A DNA stretch of 64,000 bases from Methylosinus trichosporium OB3b. GTDB taxonomy: Bacteria; Pseudomonadota; Alphaproteobacteria; Rhizobiales; Beijerinckiaceae. The stretch is taken from assembly GCF_002752655.1 (NCBI RefSeq), contig NZ_CP023738.1, forward strand, positions 62,001 through 126,000. Reading direction: 5' to 3'. The notes beneath the pieces were generated by a model that was not told the DNA's origin, did not search any database, and saw only the letters and a list, made by a program, of their open reading frames with translations. Each line of letters opens with the position of its first letter. Within the stretch, counting starts at the first letter, position 1. This document shows positions 16,201 to 26,100 of the stretch, piece by piece. A program made the position numbers and the translations under genes.

Positions 16201-18813
16201 GGCGCGTGGGCGGATGCGGGCTGGCCCGCCGACCTCGTCGACGCGGCCCTGCAGACGAGCTTCGCTCTGGTGAGCGAGCCGGGCGGCTTCGCGCCCTTCT
16301 CGATCGAGCGGCTGACGCGCTGGGCCGATGTTTCAGCGGCCGCGCATGTGCATGGCCGGCGCCGCGAGGCCGGGCCCGGCTTCGTGACGCTCGATCTCGA
16401 CATCACCGACCGCGACGGGCGCGTGCTGCTCGCGATCGCGGGGATGACCGCGCGGCGCGTGAGCGAGACGCTTCCGCTCCGCCGCCTGCGGCCCTTGTGG
16501 ACGCCCGTGGTGGCCGAGGCCGCATCGACCGCGAGCGGGACGCTCGCGGTCCGGGGCGGCGGCGTTCTCGCCGCCGCTGTGCGCGCGGCCTGGTCGGGCG
16601 AGACGCGCGATTTCGTCGAGGATATGAATTGCGAATCGGCATGGTGGTTCGTCGAGACCGATGGCGTCGCCGAGGACGAGGCGGTGATCCGCTTTTCCGC
16701 CGCCGTGCGCGCGCTCGCGGCGCGGCCACGCCCGCCGGCGCTCACGGTGGTGACGCGCGGCGCATGGGCCGTGCTGCCGGACGAGCAGCCGGACCCGGCC
16801 GGCGCGGCGGTGGCCGCCTTCGCGCAATCGGTGCGCCGCGAGCATCCGGAATTCCGGCTGCGGGTCGTCGACGTCGACGCCGATTGCACGGCCGACGCGC
16901 TTCTCCGCCTGCCCGTCGGCGAAGGCGATTTCGCGCTGCGGCGCGGGGCGCTGTGGCGCAAGAGCCTCGTCGAGACGTCGCTTCCCGAGCCGCGAGATCC
17001 GTGGCGGCGGGGCGGGCGCTATCTGATCGTCGGCGGCGCCGGCGGCATCGGGCTCGCGCTCGCCGAACATCTCGTCCGCCGCGCCGGCGCGCGAGTCGCG
17101 CTGCTCGGCCGCCGTCCGCTGCAGCCGGCGATCGCCGAGCGGCTGGCGGCGATCGGCGGCGAAATCGTCTACGTAGAGGCAGATGTCGCCGATGCGGCGG
17201 CGCTGGAGGCCGCGGTCGAGACCATAATAGCGCGCTTCGGCGGGCTCGACGGCGCCTTTCATCTCGCCCTCGCCATGCATGACGCACGCGCCGTCACGCT
17301 CACCGGAGAGCAGATCCGCGCGGTGATGGCGCCCAAGGCGCGAGGGACGCGCAATCTCTTCGCGGCGCTGCGCGGCCATGCGCTCGATTTCGTGATGCTG
17401 TTCTCCTCGAGCAACGCGCACACGACCAATCCGGGACAGAGCGCCTATGCGGCGGCGAGCGCGGCGCAGGACGCCATCGGCCTTCGCGCGGCGCCCTGGC
17501 CAGTGAAGGTGATCGACTGGGGCTTTTGGGGCGAGGTCGGCCGCGTCGCCGCGCCTGAGCATCATGCGGCGCTGGCGCGCGTCGGCGTCTATCCGATCGC
17601 GACGAGCGAGGGGTTCGAGACGGTCGAGCGCCTTCTCGCCTCGCCTCTGCCGCAGATCGCGCCGCTGCGCGTCGGCGCCGCGACCGCCGCTGCGCTCGGC
17701 CTCCGCGACGCCGGCGGTTTCGAGGCGGCGGTCGACGCCGCGCTGGAGCCGGCGCGGCAGGGGGCGGCGAGCCTTGCCGCGGCGACGCGCGATTTCGCAG
17801 GCATCGGCGATTATGCTGCGCAGCATTGCCTACGCGCGCTGCGCGCGCTCGGCGTCGCACGCCGGCCCGGCGAGAGTCTCGACGCGGCGGCGCTCGGCGT
17901 CGCGCCACGCCATGCGGGGCTGTTCGCCGCGCTCGTCGACATGCTCGCGCGTGCTGGATTTGCTGCGCAGCAAAATGGCGCCTGGGTCACGACGGAGGCG
18001 GTCGCCGCCGCGAAAGAGGACGAGCTGGCGCAAAAGCGCGCGGGCTGGATCGCCGAGCGGCCGGAGGTCGCGCCCTATCTCGATCTGCTCGACGCCTGCG
18101 TGATGCGTCTTCCCGACGTGCTGCGCGGAGCAATCGACGCCAATGACGTGCTCTTCCCCGGCGGAAGCGCGCATCTGGTCGAGCCGATCTATCGCGGCAA
18201 CGCCATCGTCGATCATTTCCAATCGATCGTGGCGACAAGCGTCGCGGCGGCAGTCGAGCGGCGCCTCACGCGGCTCGCCCCGGGCGAGACGCTGCGGATC
18301 ATCGAGATCGGCGGCGGCACCGGCGGCACCACCGCCTTTCTGCTGCCGGCGCTGACGCGCTTCGCTTCCCGCATCGAATTCACCTTCACCGATGTCGGCC
18401 GCATGTTCCTCGACGCCGCGAGGCGGCGCTTCGCCGATTATTCCTTCCTGACCGTGGAGGCGCTCGACATAGAGCGTTCGCCGCAATCGCAGGGCTTTGC
18501 GGCGCAGAGCTTCGATATCGTCGTCGCCGCCAATGTGCTGCATGCGACGCGGGAGATTGCCGCGACGCTCGCCCATGTCGGCGCGCTGCTGCGCGAAGGC
18601 GGGCTGCTGCTGCTCAATGAGGCGACGAGCCGGCAAGACTTCAACACGCTGACCTTCGGCCTCACCTCCGGCTGGTGGAAATTCGCCGATGGCGAGCGGC
18701 GCATAGCGCACAGCCCGCTGCTCGACGCCGCGTCCTGGCGCATTGCGCTCGCCGAGCAGGGGTTCGGGCGCAGCGAGACTCTGGCGGGGGAGAGGGGGCG
18801 CTGCAATCGGTGA
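9958..18813 (+). CDS. trans-AT PKS, 3' half of the split megasynthase: KS-DH-KR-ACP-KS-DH-KR-MT
   Basis: Downstream half of the gene cut by the IS. The frame is open from the IS edge. TTG 9958, behind GGGAGAGGGG, is the only plausible new start ahead of the KS; otherwise this half is untranslated. Domains: KS (Cys 10462; both His present); DH with canonical H-x3-G-x4-P (DHVIRGRKLLPG) and D-x3-Q; KR (TGGAGAIG, YAAAN); ACP (Ser 13846); KS (Cys 14575; both His present); DH-like with a degraded motif (HRLGEAVVLAG: Glu for Gly, Ala for Pro); KR (VGGAGGIG, YAAAS); C-methyltransferase (EIGGGTGGTT near 18307). The frame ends at TGA 18811 within the last MT strand, while the expected ACP continues in another frame from about 18790. 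No AT domain. Confidence 0.88.
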   Translation: MQEIGDGAIAIIGMAGRFPDARDLDAFWDNIAAARCSVREIDRFDIAPFFDATRGRPGKTYAKWAATLPDHDRFDPLFFAISPAEAEAMDPQQRVLLEEAWHALEDAGLTPESLQGARCGVFVGASANSYRADAPPSLQSLGGSMAILSARLSYLLDLKGPTFPVDTGCSSSLTALHLARQSLAAGESDLALAAGVSCNLLSPEIFLYLADAGMASPEGRCKSFDDGADGFAPGEGVGVLVLKRLDDALRDGDRIHALIRGTGINQDGKTSGLTAPSATAQTDLECEVYRAAKVDPATIGLVEAHGTGTKLGDPIEIAALTDAFAAFTGEKGFCAIGSVKTNIGHAMAAAGIAGALKAVLALREKVLPPSLHFSKPNRHIDFASSPFFVNVAARVWASAGPRRAAVSSFSFSGANAHIVLEEAPAADVARDVGPWLFALSAKSEAALARRLADLARWLERHSDAHPADVAFTLGRRAHFRFRRAFVAGSLAELAAALGGAPAPASAPGDLARRYEAGETLDFASRGRLLSLPGYPFERELYWRPQATAAAPALTALAAHWLTRDHVIRGRKLLPGAAFLELARAAAGLETGVLRDVAWRAVVDVTERDLPLRLDVDGTRCTLRAEGTIFATAVAEAASPAPRSLDLAAIGARCAVRRDGAEIYAAAARGGYDYGPAYRVIADVALGEGEALARLAAPADGGWRLHPALLDGAFQTAACIGLADETDGRAYVPFALESFEIHAARAPRFVHARRVGAGEGLHRFDVALCDDAGVTLAFCRGLEARALKPAAAQETLLLAPVSRPLAPPAAVRPADTILAFASEEICARLRASGARVIGVRPGDGFSRLAPDRFAIDPGAAEDYERLLAETAPLAALVAHLWTIDATTAPACAPSLSAALDALGPEIGARSLWLTARAAVRSDAVARLVFATRPGPIASAAAGLARSVLRESSRVACTAIESEDGDLDALARELTLDPAPPVVSLREGQRFEIRLEEWAPPASHVAREDGAIVITGGAGAIGLRVAKHLARSGYSKLALIGRRAPDAALQETIGAIESAGADVLHLVADVSSGAALRAALDKARRRFGSIIGVIHAAGVLHDGRMAEQEAENFDAVWSPKARGAVALDHLTASDPLDFFLLFSSTAARFGSAGQGAYAAANGFFAGFAAWRRSSGRPGRTVAIDWPLWENGAMAPAPEVAAELERVMGLSPMPDVAACAALDAALHADVTELVVLHGRGEALRAFAAAPFRAQDARAPSAPGARAPVEDYLKSVVAEATRLAPARIDAAERFEAYGVDSMMILRMNARLEQDLGALPKTLFFEHQTIADLAARLLADHGAALVARFGEPLVNPPEPMLAAAPIAASADAPIAIIGIAGLYPQARTLGAFWRNLAEGRDCIVEIPEDRWPLGGFYDPDRQRPETSYSKWGGFIDGVDEFDAPFFNISPREADALDPQARKFLEIAWAAMEDSGLTRETLFRNDPQRRGGVFVGVMYGDYQLFGPQEAARGKLIAPNAAYWNIANRVSFWLDMHGPSMAVDTACSSSLSAIHLACAALRNGECSVAFAGGVNLTIHPSKHWILSKSGFASSDGRCRSFGAGGDGYVPGEGVGAVLLKPLDRALADGDRVHAVLRSSAVNHGGRTNGYTVPNPAAHADLIAEALRRGGVAPDSVSYIEAHGTGTALGDPVEVAGLARVFAGAPKSLPIGSVKSNIGHLESAAGIAALTKVALQLRHAQLAPSLHAQTLNPAIDFARTPFVVQQSLAPWRARDAAPRRAGISSFGAGGANAHLVVEEAPAVAVSAPWRGGALLAPLSAATPAALREQAQRLADWLDGEGREADLAAVVRTLQTGREAMRHRALFSTATIAELATALRRFAADGAPPVAPEAGRAWVEGGRMDWEALPPGPRRPVSLPTYAFEKRRCWVELSPRAGASAQTLALIAAPDDPLVADHRLGEAVVLAGAFLLEAARRAGERTRPIVAAEDVEFLRPVRPQMNATIAVEPDGRFVIAVGDTPHARGRLFCDSPAAAPEPAPLAAVAQRCAETIEHESIYAALAAGGAHYGPRYRRLARLRRGAGEILADLSGAWADAGWPADLVDAALQTSFALVSEPGGFAPFSIERLTRWADVSAAAHVHGRRREAGPGFVTLDLDITDRDGRVLLAIAGMTARRVSETLPLRRLRPLWTPVVAEAASTASGTLAVRGGGVLAAAVRAAWSGETRDFVEDMNCESAWWFVETDGVAEDEAVIRFSAAVRALAARPRPPALTVVTRGAWAVLPDEQPDPAGAAVAAFAQSVRREHPEFRLRVVDVDADCTADALLRLPVGEGDFALRRGALWRKSLVETSLPEPRDPWRRGGRYLIVGGAGGIGLALAEHLVRRAGARVALLGRRPLQPAIAERLAAIGGEIVYVEADVADAAALEAAVETIIARFGGLDGAFHLALAMHDARAVTLTGEQIRAVMAPKARGTRNLFAALRGHALDFVMLFSSSNAHTTNPGQSAYAAASAAQDAIGLRAAPWPVKVIDWGFWGEVGRVAAPEHHAALARVGVYPIATSEGFETVERLLASPLPQIAPLRVGAATAAALGLRDAGGFEAAVDAALEPARQGAASLAAATRDFAGIGDYAAQHCLRALRALGVARRPGESLDAAALGVAPRHAGLFAALVDMLARAGFAAQQNGAWVTTEAVAAAKEDELAQKRAGWIAERPEVAPYLDLLDACVMRLPDVLRGAIDANDVLFPGGSAHLVEPIYRGNAIVDHFQSIVATSVAAAVERRLTRLAPGETLRIIEIGGGTGGTTAFLLPALTRFASRIEFTFTDVGRMFLDAARRRFADYSFLTVEALDIERSPQSQGFAAQSFDIVVAANVLHATREIAATLAHVGALLREGGLLLLNEATSRQDFNTLTFGLTSGWWKFADGERRIAHSPLLDAASWRIALAEQGFGRSETLAGERGRCNR

Positions 18814-19331
18814 TCGTCGCCGAGCTGGAAAGGGCGCCGGTCGCGGCCGCGACGGCCGCGACTCCGATCGCCGCCGCGCCGGCCGAGCTGGAAGCGCTGC
18901 TGCGAGCGACCATCGCGCGCTCGCTGCGGCTCGCGCCGGAGGAGCTGGAGCTCGATCGCAGCTTCGCCGATTATGGCGCGGATTCGATCATCAGCGTCGA
19001 GCTGGTGCGCGATCTCAACGCCGCGCTCGGCGTCGAATTGAAGACGACGACGCTGTTCAACTATTCGACCGTGCGCAAGCTCGCGGCCTATATCGGCGCG
19101 GAATTTCCCGAGCGCTTCGGCGCGGCGGCGGCGCCCGCAGAGAGCCGGGCGCGACAGCGCAGCGGGCGGCTCAAGGACATCATCCGCCGCAGCCGCGGCG
19201 CCGGGCCGGCGCTCGCCGATCCACCGCCCGCGCCACCGGGGGAAAGCGCGGACGAGGCCTTGCTCGCCGTGCTGAAACGCCTGCAAAAGGGCGAGATCGA
19301 CATCGCCGAAGCGCTGGCGGAGACAAAATGA
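18810..19331 (+). CDS. ACP (discrete protein or frameshifted C-terminus of the preceding PKS)
   Basis: GTG 18810 overlaps the preceding stop (GTGA) and yields 173 residues with one ACP at about residues 25-100 (YGADS, Ser codon 18984) and a charged C-terminal tail. Two readings are possible. (1) A translationally coupled separate ACP, with GAGAGGGGG upstream. (2) A one-base loss in the runs CGGGGG/AGAGGGGGC (18785-18799) that broke a continuous MT-ACP. The second is favoured because LQSVIVAEL, read in the ACP frame, looks like the last strand of the two other MTs (SQSVIAARL, PQTVLLAEK). The stop overlaps the next ATG. Confidence 0.7.
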   Translation: MIVAELERAPVAAATAATPIAAAPAELEALLRATIARSLRLAPEELELDRSFADYGADSIISVELVRDLNAALGVELKTTTLFNYSTVRKLAAYIGAEFPERFGAAAAPAESRARQRSGRLKDIIRRSRGAGPALADPPPAPPGESADEALLAVLKRLQKGEIDIAEALAETK

Positions 19332-20137
19332 TGATCGGCAAGTGTTTCGCCAAGGATCTCTTTCGCGGCAAGACCGTCTTCGTCACCGGCGGCGGCGGCA
19401 CCATCAACGCCGGCATCGCGCGCGGCTTCGCGGAATTGGGCGCCAATCTCGCGCTCTGCGGCCGCACGCTCGCCAGCCTCGAGGCCGCCGCCGCTTCCAT
19501 TCGCGCGCTCTCGGCGCAGGCGCTCGTCGTCGAGGCCGATGTGCAGCGGATCGAGACTCTGGAGGCGGCGCTCGCGGCGACCGAGCGCCGTTTCGGCAAG
19601 GTGGATGTGCTCATCTGCGGCGCGGCGGCGAATTTCCCGGCGCCGGCCGAGCAGATGACGGCCGACGGCTTCGCCAAGGTGATCGCGGTCGATCTGATGG
19701 GCTCGTTCAACGCCGCCCGCGCCGCCTTTCCGCATCTGAAAGCGACGAAGGGCAACATCATCTTCGTCTCGGCGACCAATGCGCTGATGCCCTTCGCCTT
19801 CCAGGCACATGTCGGCGCCGCCAAGGCGGGGATCGACAGTCTCATGCGCGGCCTTGCGCTGGAGTGGGGGAAATATGGGATTCGCTGCAACAGCATCTTG
19901 CCCGGGCCGATCGAGCAGACGGAAGGCTTGCGGCGCCTGTTGACCGCCGAGGATATCGCCGAGCTCAGCGCCTATGTGCCGATCGGCCGCTTCGGCACGA
20001 TCGAGGATTGCGCAGCGGTCTGCTGCTTCCTCGCCTCGCCCGCCGCCTCGCTGCTCACCGGCGTCGCGCTCGTCGCCGATGGCGGCCAATCCTTCTCCGG
20101 CTCGGCGATGCTCGCCGAGCTGATGATGAATCCTTGA
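19328..20137 (+). CDS. SDR, 2,4-dienoyl-CoA-reductase-like
   Basis: A 269-residue short-chain dehydrogenase; ATG overlaps the preceding stop. The N-terminal TGGGGTINAGIA is the dinucleotide loop. The usual catalytic Tyr of Y-x3-K is His (AHVGAAKAGIDSL), with Lys kept. The run CNSILPGPIEQTEGLRRL is typical of peroxisomal/bacterial dienoyl-CoA reductases (DECR type), which also lack that Tyr. Reaction in the family: NADPH reduction of a 2,4-dienoyl thioester. Lying between two PKS genes, it could reduce a diene on an ACP-bound intermediate in trans; this is inference. Confidence 0.8.
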   Translation: MMIGKCFAKDLFRGKTVFVTGGGGTINAGIARGFAELGANLALCGRTLASLEAAAASIRALSAQALVVEADVQRIETLEAALAATERRFGKVDVLICGAAANFPAPAEQMTADGFAKVIAVDLMGSFNAARAAFPHLKATKGNIIFVSATNALMPFAFQAHVGAAKAGIDSLMRGLALEWGKYGIRCNSILPGPIEQTEGLRRLLTAEDIAELSAYVPIGRFGTIEDCAAVCCFLASPAASLLTGVALVADGGQSFSGSAMLAELMMNP

Positions 20138-20148
20138 AGAGAGTCGCG

Positions 20149-23100
20149 ATGAGCGAGAGAGAACAAATGCGACGGCTCGTCCTGACCCTCGTCGCGGAAG
20201 GCGCTCTGCCGCCCGAGGCGGCGATGACTCTCATTCGCCGCATGGGCGAGGCGCCGGCGCCCGCCTCCCGCGCTGTCGCGGTCGTCGGCATGGCGGGGCG
20301 CTTCGCCGGCGCCGCCGATCTCGAGGCCTATTGGCGCCTCATCGAGGCGGGCGAGAACAGCCTCGTCGACATGCCGGCGCGGCGCTGGCCGAATGTGAAA
20401 GGCGCGCGCCGCAAGGGCGGCTTCCTGCCCGACGAGGATCGTTTCGACCCGCTGTTCTTCCGCATCTCGCCGACCGAGGCGGCGATGATGGATCCGCAGC
20501 AGCGCATTTTCCTCGAGACGGCGTTTCACGCGATCGAGGACGCGGGTCTCGCGCCCGCGAGCCTCTCCGGCGCGCGCTGCGGCGTCTTCGTCGGCGCCGG
20601 CGCCGGGGATTACGCGCAACGCTTCCGGGACGCCGGGCTGCAATCCAATCCGCTCGGGCTGATGGGCAATGTGGCCTCCATTCTCGCGGCGCGGATCAGC
20701 TATTTCCTCGATCTCAAAGGGCCGAGCATCGCGCTCGACACCGCCTGCTCCTCCTCGCTCGTCGCCGTGCATCTCGCTTGCGAGAGCCTCTTCAGCGGCG
20801 GCTGCGACATGGCGCTCGCCGGCGGCGTCGCTGTGATCAGCACCGAGCAGTTCATCGACGCCATGCTGGAAGGCGGCATGCTGTCGCCGAGCGATCGTTG
20901 CGCCAGCTTCGACGCGCGCGCCGACGGCTTCGTCTGTGGCGAGGGCGTCGGCGCCGTGCTGCTGAAGCGGCTCGACGACGCTTTGCGCGACGGCGATTTC
21001 ATCCATGGAATCATTCGCGCGACCGGCGTCAATCAGGACGGGCGCACCAATGGCGTCACCGCGCCGAGCGCGCCGGCGCAAGCCATGCTCGAAACGGAGG
21101 TCTACGCCCGCGCCGGCGTCGATCCGCGCAGCGTCTCTTATGTCGAGACCCATGGCACCGGCACGCCGCTCGGCGATCCGATCGAGATCGAGGCGCTGAC
21201 CGCGGCCTTTCGCAAATCCACCGACGCCGCTGGCTTCTGCGCGCTCGGCGCGGTGAAGGCCAATATCGGCCATACGCTGACCGCGGCGGGGATCGCGGGA
21301 CTCTTGAAGCTGCTGCTGATGCTGCGTCATCGCCGCATTCCGCCGCTCGCGGGATTCGGCGAGGTCAATCCGCGCATCGATCTTCCCGCCAGCCCCTTCT
21401 ATGCGCCGATCGCGGCGACGGACTGGGTCGCGGACGGCCCGCTTCGCGCCGCCGTCAGCTCCTTCGGCTTCAGCGGCACCAACGCCCATGCGGTGGTGGA
21501 GGAAGCGCCGGGGCGCGAGCGCGGCGAGGCGCCGGAGGGGCCATTCTGCTTTCCGCTCTCGGCGCCTTCGCCGGAGGCTCTGCGCCAACGGCTCGCGGAT
21601 CTTCTCGCGGCGCTGCCGACCGTGGGCGCCCTAGGCGACATCGCCTTTACGCTGTCGGTCGGGCGCGACCATCATCGGCATCGCGTCGCGCTTCTCGCGG
21701 GGGACGAGCCGGCGCTGCGCGGGGCGTTGCGGGCGGCGCTCGCGGAGGAGCGGCGCCCCGACGTCTTCCGCGGCGAGGCGCGCGCGGAGGGCGGGGGCGC
21801 GCTCGGCGCTCTCGCAGCGCGCATGCTGCGCAGCAATCCCGAGGAAGCGGACGCCGCGACGCTCGCCGAGCTCTATTGCTGCGGCGTCGATCTCGCATGG
21901 CGCGATCTGCCCGGCCTCACCGGCTGCCGCCGCATTCCTTTGCCGACCACTCCGTTCGAGCGCGAGGCCTATGGCGTCGCGCTCGGCTCCGCCGACGCCG
22001 CTGCGCCAAAGTCGCCAGAGGGGGCGGAACCCTCTCCCTTGGGGAGAGCGCAGCAGCGGAGCGGCCGGGTGAGGGGTTTCCCGCTCGCCGATTTTCACGC
22101 GGGGCTCCCCTCATCCGACCCCGCTGCGCGGGGCCACCTTCTCCCTAAGGGAGAAGGAATCGCGCTCGATCGTGTCGGGTCGTCTTCTGATGACGAGGAT
22201 GGTTTCGCCGATCTTCGCGCGGCGCTCCCGCGCCAGAATGCGCCGGCGCAGCGCGAGGCGGCCGATGCCTTTCGCTCGGTCGAGGCTTTCGGCCGGCGCG
22301 CGCTCGCCGCCGCCTATGACGCCATGGGCCTCTTCGCCAAGCCGGCGCATACGCCGGCCGGGCTGCGCAAGGCCCTTGGAGTGGTCGCCGCCAAGCAGCG
22401 TCTGCACGAGGCTCTGCTCGATATTCTCCTGCGCGACGGCGCGCTGCGACGCGATGGCGATTTGCTGCGTCCCGACCCCGCCCACAGAACGCCGGACGAC
22501 CTCGAAGCCGAGAAAGAGCGGATCATCCGCGCGGCGCCGGAGCTGGCGCCGTTTCTGACGCTGCTCGAGACTTGCGTCGCCGCTCTGCCGAAGCTGCTCT
22601 CGGGCGCCGTCACCGCGACCGAGGTGCTGTTTCCGGCCGGACGCATGGACCTCGTCGAGCCGATCTATCGCGGCCATCCGCTCGCCGAACATTTCAACCG
22701 TCTGCTCGCCGAGGCGGCGGCGACGCTGGTTCGTCCACGGACGGCGCCGCTGCGGCTGCTCGAGATCGGCGCCGGCACCGGCGGCGCCACGGCGGGCGTT
22801 GTCGAAGCGCTCCACACGCTCGGCGTGGTCGCGGAATATTCTTACACGGACGTGTCGCTCGGCTTCGTCGAGCACGGGCGCCGGCGCTTTGCCGCGCCAA
22901 GCATGCGCTTTTCTGTTTTCGACATCGAGAAAGCGCCGGCCGCGCAGGGTTTTCCACCCGGCTGCTTCGACATCGTCATCGCCTCCAATGTGCTGCATGC
23001 GACGCGCGACATCGGCGCGACGCTGGCCCATGTCGCCGAGCTGCTCGCGCCGGGCGGCGTGCTGCTGCTGAACGAGGTGACGGCGCTGCAGGACTTCGCG

Positions 23101-26100
23101 ACGATGACCTTCGGCCTCACGGACGGCTGGTGGGCTTTCGAGGATGCGGAAAAGCGCATCGCCAATGCGCCGCTGCTCGATGTCGCCGGCTGGCGCGCGG
23201 CGCTCGCGGCGGCGGGCTTTGCGCACGTCGACGCCTTCGGCCTGCCCGGGGAGGCGCAGGATCGGTTCAGCCAGAGCGTCATCGCCGCGCGTTTATCGTC
23301 CAGCGTTCGCGAGGGCGAGCCTAAAGGCTCGCGGTCCGAGCCCGCCCCTGGACCGCTCGCGTCCGACGCCGGCGATCATGTGGAAGAGATCGTGACGCGC
23401 GAGGTCGCCGCCGCGTTGAGCCTGTCGCCGGCGCGGATCGACCCACGCGGCCGCTTCATGGACTACGGCGTCGATTCGATTCTCGGCGTGCGCGTCGTGG
23501 CCCGGCTGAACGAAGCGTTCGGCCTCGACATGCGGCCGACCGTGCTGTTCGACCATCCGAGCATCCAGGATCTCTCGGCTTATCTGCGCGCGGTTTCGCC
23601 CCCTCCCTCACCCTCCGCCGCTTCGCGGGAGAGTGAGGCGGCCGAGATTGCGCGAACTCTCGACGACGGGCCGAATCCGCTCCCTCTCCCGCGGAACGGG
23701 GGAGAGTCGGGGAGGGGGCTCGAGCATCATCCTTCACGCGATGAGCGCATCGCCGTCATCGGCCTCTCGGCCCGCTTCGCCGATTGTCCCTCGCTCGAAG
23801 CCTTTCACGCGATGCTGCGCGCGGGGCGCAGCGCCATCGCCGATGTGCCGTCCGACCGCTGGCCGGCCGAAGCGGAAAACCTGCCCGAGGCGCTGCGCGA
23901 GCAGGCGGCCTTTCTGCTGAAGGGCGGCTTCCTCACCGACGCCGCCGATTTCGATCCGCTGTTTTTCCGCATGTCCGGCAAGGAGGCCGAGCTCACCGAC
24001 CCGCAGCATCGCGTCTTCCTCATCGAGGCCTGGCGGGCGCTGGAGCACGCGGGCTATGGCGAGCGCGAATTGGACGGGCGCCGCTGCGGCGTCTTCGTCG
24101 GCGCCCATGGCGGCGACTACACCCATCGCATGACCGAGGTCGGCGTTCTCCCCGAGGCCTTCGCCTTCATGGGCAACGCCGCCTCGATCCTCGCGGCGCG
24201 CATCGCCTATGTGCTCAACCTCAAAGGTCCGTGCCTTGCGGTCGACACCGCCTGCTCCTCGTCGCTGACCGCGATTCATCTCGCCTGCCGCAGCCTCGTC
24301 GAAGGCGAGTGCGACATGGCGCTAGCCGGCGGCGTGTTCCTCACCACGACGATGGGCTTCAATGTCGCGGCCGCCAAGGCCGGCATGTTGTCGCCAGTCG
24401 GCGCCTGCAAGACTTTCGACGCGGAGGCGGATGGCTTCGTCCCCGGCGAGGGCGCCGGCGTCGTCGTGCTGAAGCCCTACGCGCGCGCGCTCGCCGATGG
24501 CGATCATATCGAGGCGGTGATTCTGGCGAGCGCCATCAATCAGGATGGCCGCACCAATGGCATCACCGCGCCGAGCCCGGCGTCGCAAGCGGCGCTGGAG
24601 CGCGAGGTCTACGCCAAGGCCGGCGTCTCGCCGCGCGCCATCGGCTATGTGGAGGCGCATGGCACCGGCACGCCGCTCGGCGATCCGATCGAGATCGAGG
24701 GGCTGACCAGCGCCTTCCGCGGCTGGACCGCGGACAAGGGTTTTTGCGCCATCGGCTCGGTGAAAACCAATATCGGCCATGCGGCGCATGCCGCCGGCGT
24801 CGCCGGCTTTCTGAAGCTGGTTCTGTCGCTGCGCCATCGCGAGCTCTATCCCTCGCTGAATTTCGCGCGCGAAAATCCGCAGCTGCGGCTCGCCGAGACA
24901 CCCTTCGTGGTGAATACCGCGCTGCGGCCGTGGGAGAGCGAGGGCCCGCGCCTCGGCGCCGTCAGCGCCTTCGGCTTCAGCGGCACGAATGTGCATCTTC
25001 TGCTCGCCGAGGCCGAACCGCCTGCGCCCCGGCGCCACGAGGCCGAGCGGCGCCTCGTCGTTCTCTCGGCGCGCACGCCCGCGGCGCTGGCGCGGCGCCG
25101 GCGCGATCTGTCCGAATGGCTCGCGTCCGAAGCGCCGGCGCTCGCGGATGTGAGCCGCACGCTCATCGCCGGCCGGGCGCATTTCGAGCATCGCTGGGCG
25201 GCGGTGGTCTCGACCATCGGCGAGCTGCGCGCGGCGCTGGAGAATAGTCGTTTCGTCGATGCGACGAGCGGACGCTCCGCCCTGCTCGTCGCGGCGGCGT
25301 GGGATTATCTGGGCGGCGGAGAGATTGCGGCGGAGGCGGTTCCGACCGCGGCGCGGCGCATCGCTCTGCCGAGCTATCCTTTCGAGATGCAGCGCTATTG
25401 GCTCGACGCACCGGCGCCGGCGGCAACGCAGGCGCAGCCGGTCGGCTATTGGGCGCCGCTGTGGGAGGAGCGCGCCGCGGGCGCCGGCGCGCCGCCGCGC
25501 TCGCTCTGGCTGATCGCCGAGCCGACGCGAGCCGCCGACGCGCTGGCGCGCTCGCTCGAGCGCTGTGGACTCGCGGCGCGCCGGCTCGCCCCGGCGGAGG
25601 TCGATCGCATCGATGCGAGCGCGCCGCCGCAGGCGATCGTCCTCCTGCTCGACGCCGCTCCGAGCGACACATCGGCGCCGCCCGCCGAGCCCGGCCCGGT
25701 GGTCGCGCTGCTCCGGAGCTTCTTCTCCAGCCCGATCCCGCTGCTCGTCGTCCATCGCGGCGGCGCGGGCGAAGAATGCCTCGCCGCGCTGCGCCGCTCG
25801 GCGCGTTTCGACGGCGCTGAGGTCGATCTGCGGCTCTTGCGCATCGAGCCGGATGTGTCCGCCGCTTCGCTGGCGAAAGCCATCCTCGCCGAATGCGCGC
25901 GCCCCGCCGATGGCGAGACCGAGGCGGCGCTCGAAGCCGGCCGCCGGCTGGCGCGGCGCATGGCGCCGGTCGCGCCACCGGCCACGCCCTACGCGCCGCG
26001 GCGCGGCGCGCATATTCTGGTGACCGGCGGCGGCGGCGCGCTCGCGGCCCTGTTCGCGCGCCGGCTCGCAACCGATTGGGGCGTCCGGCTCACATTGCTG

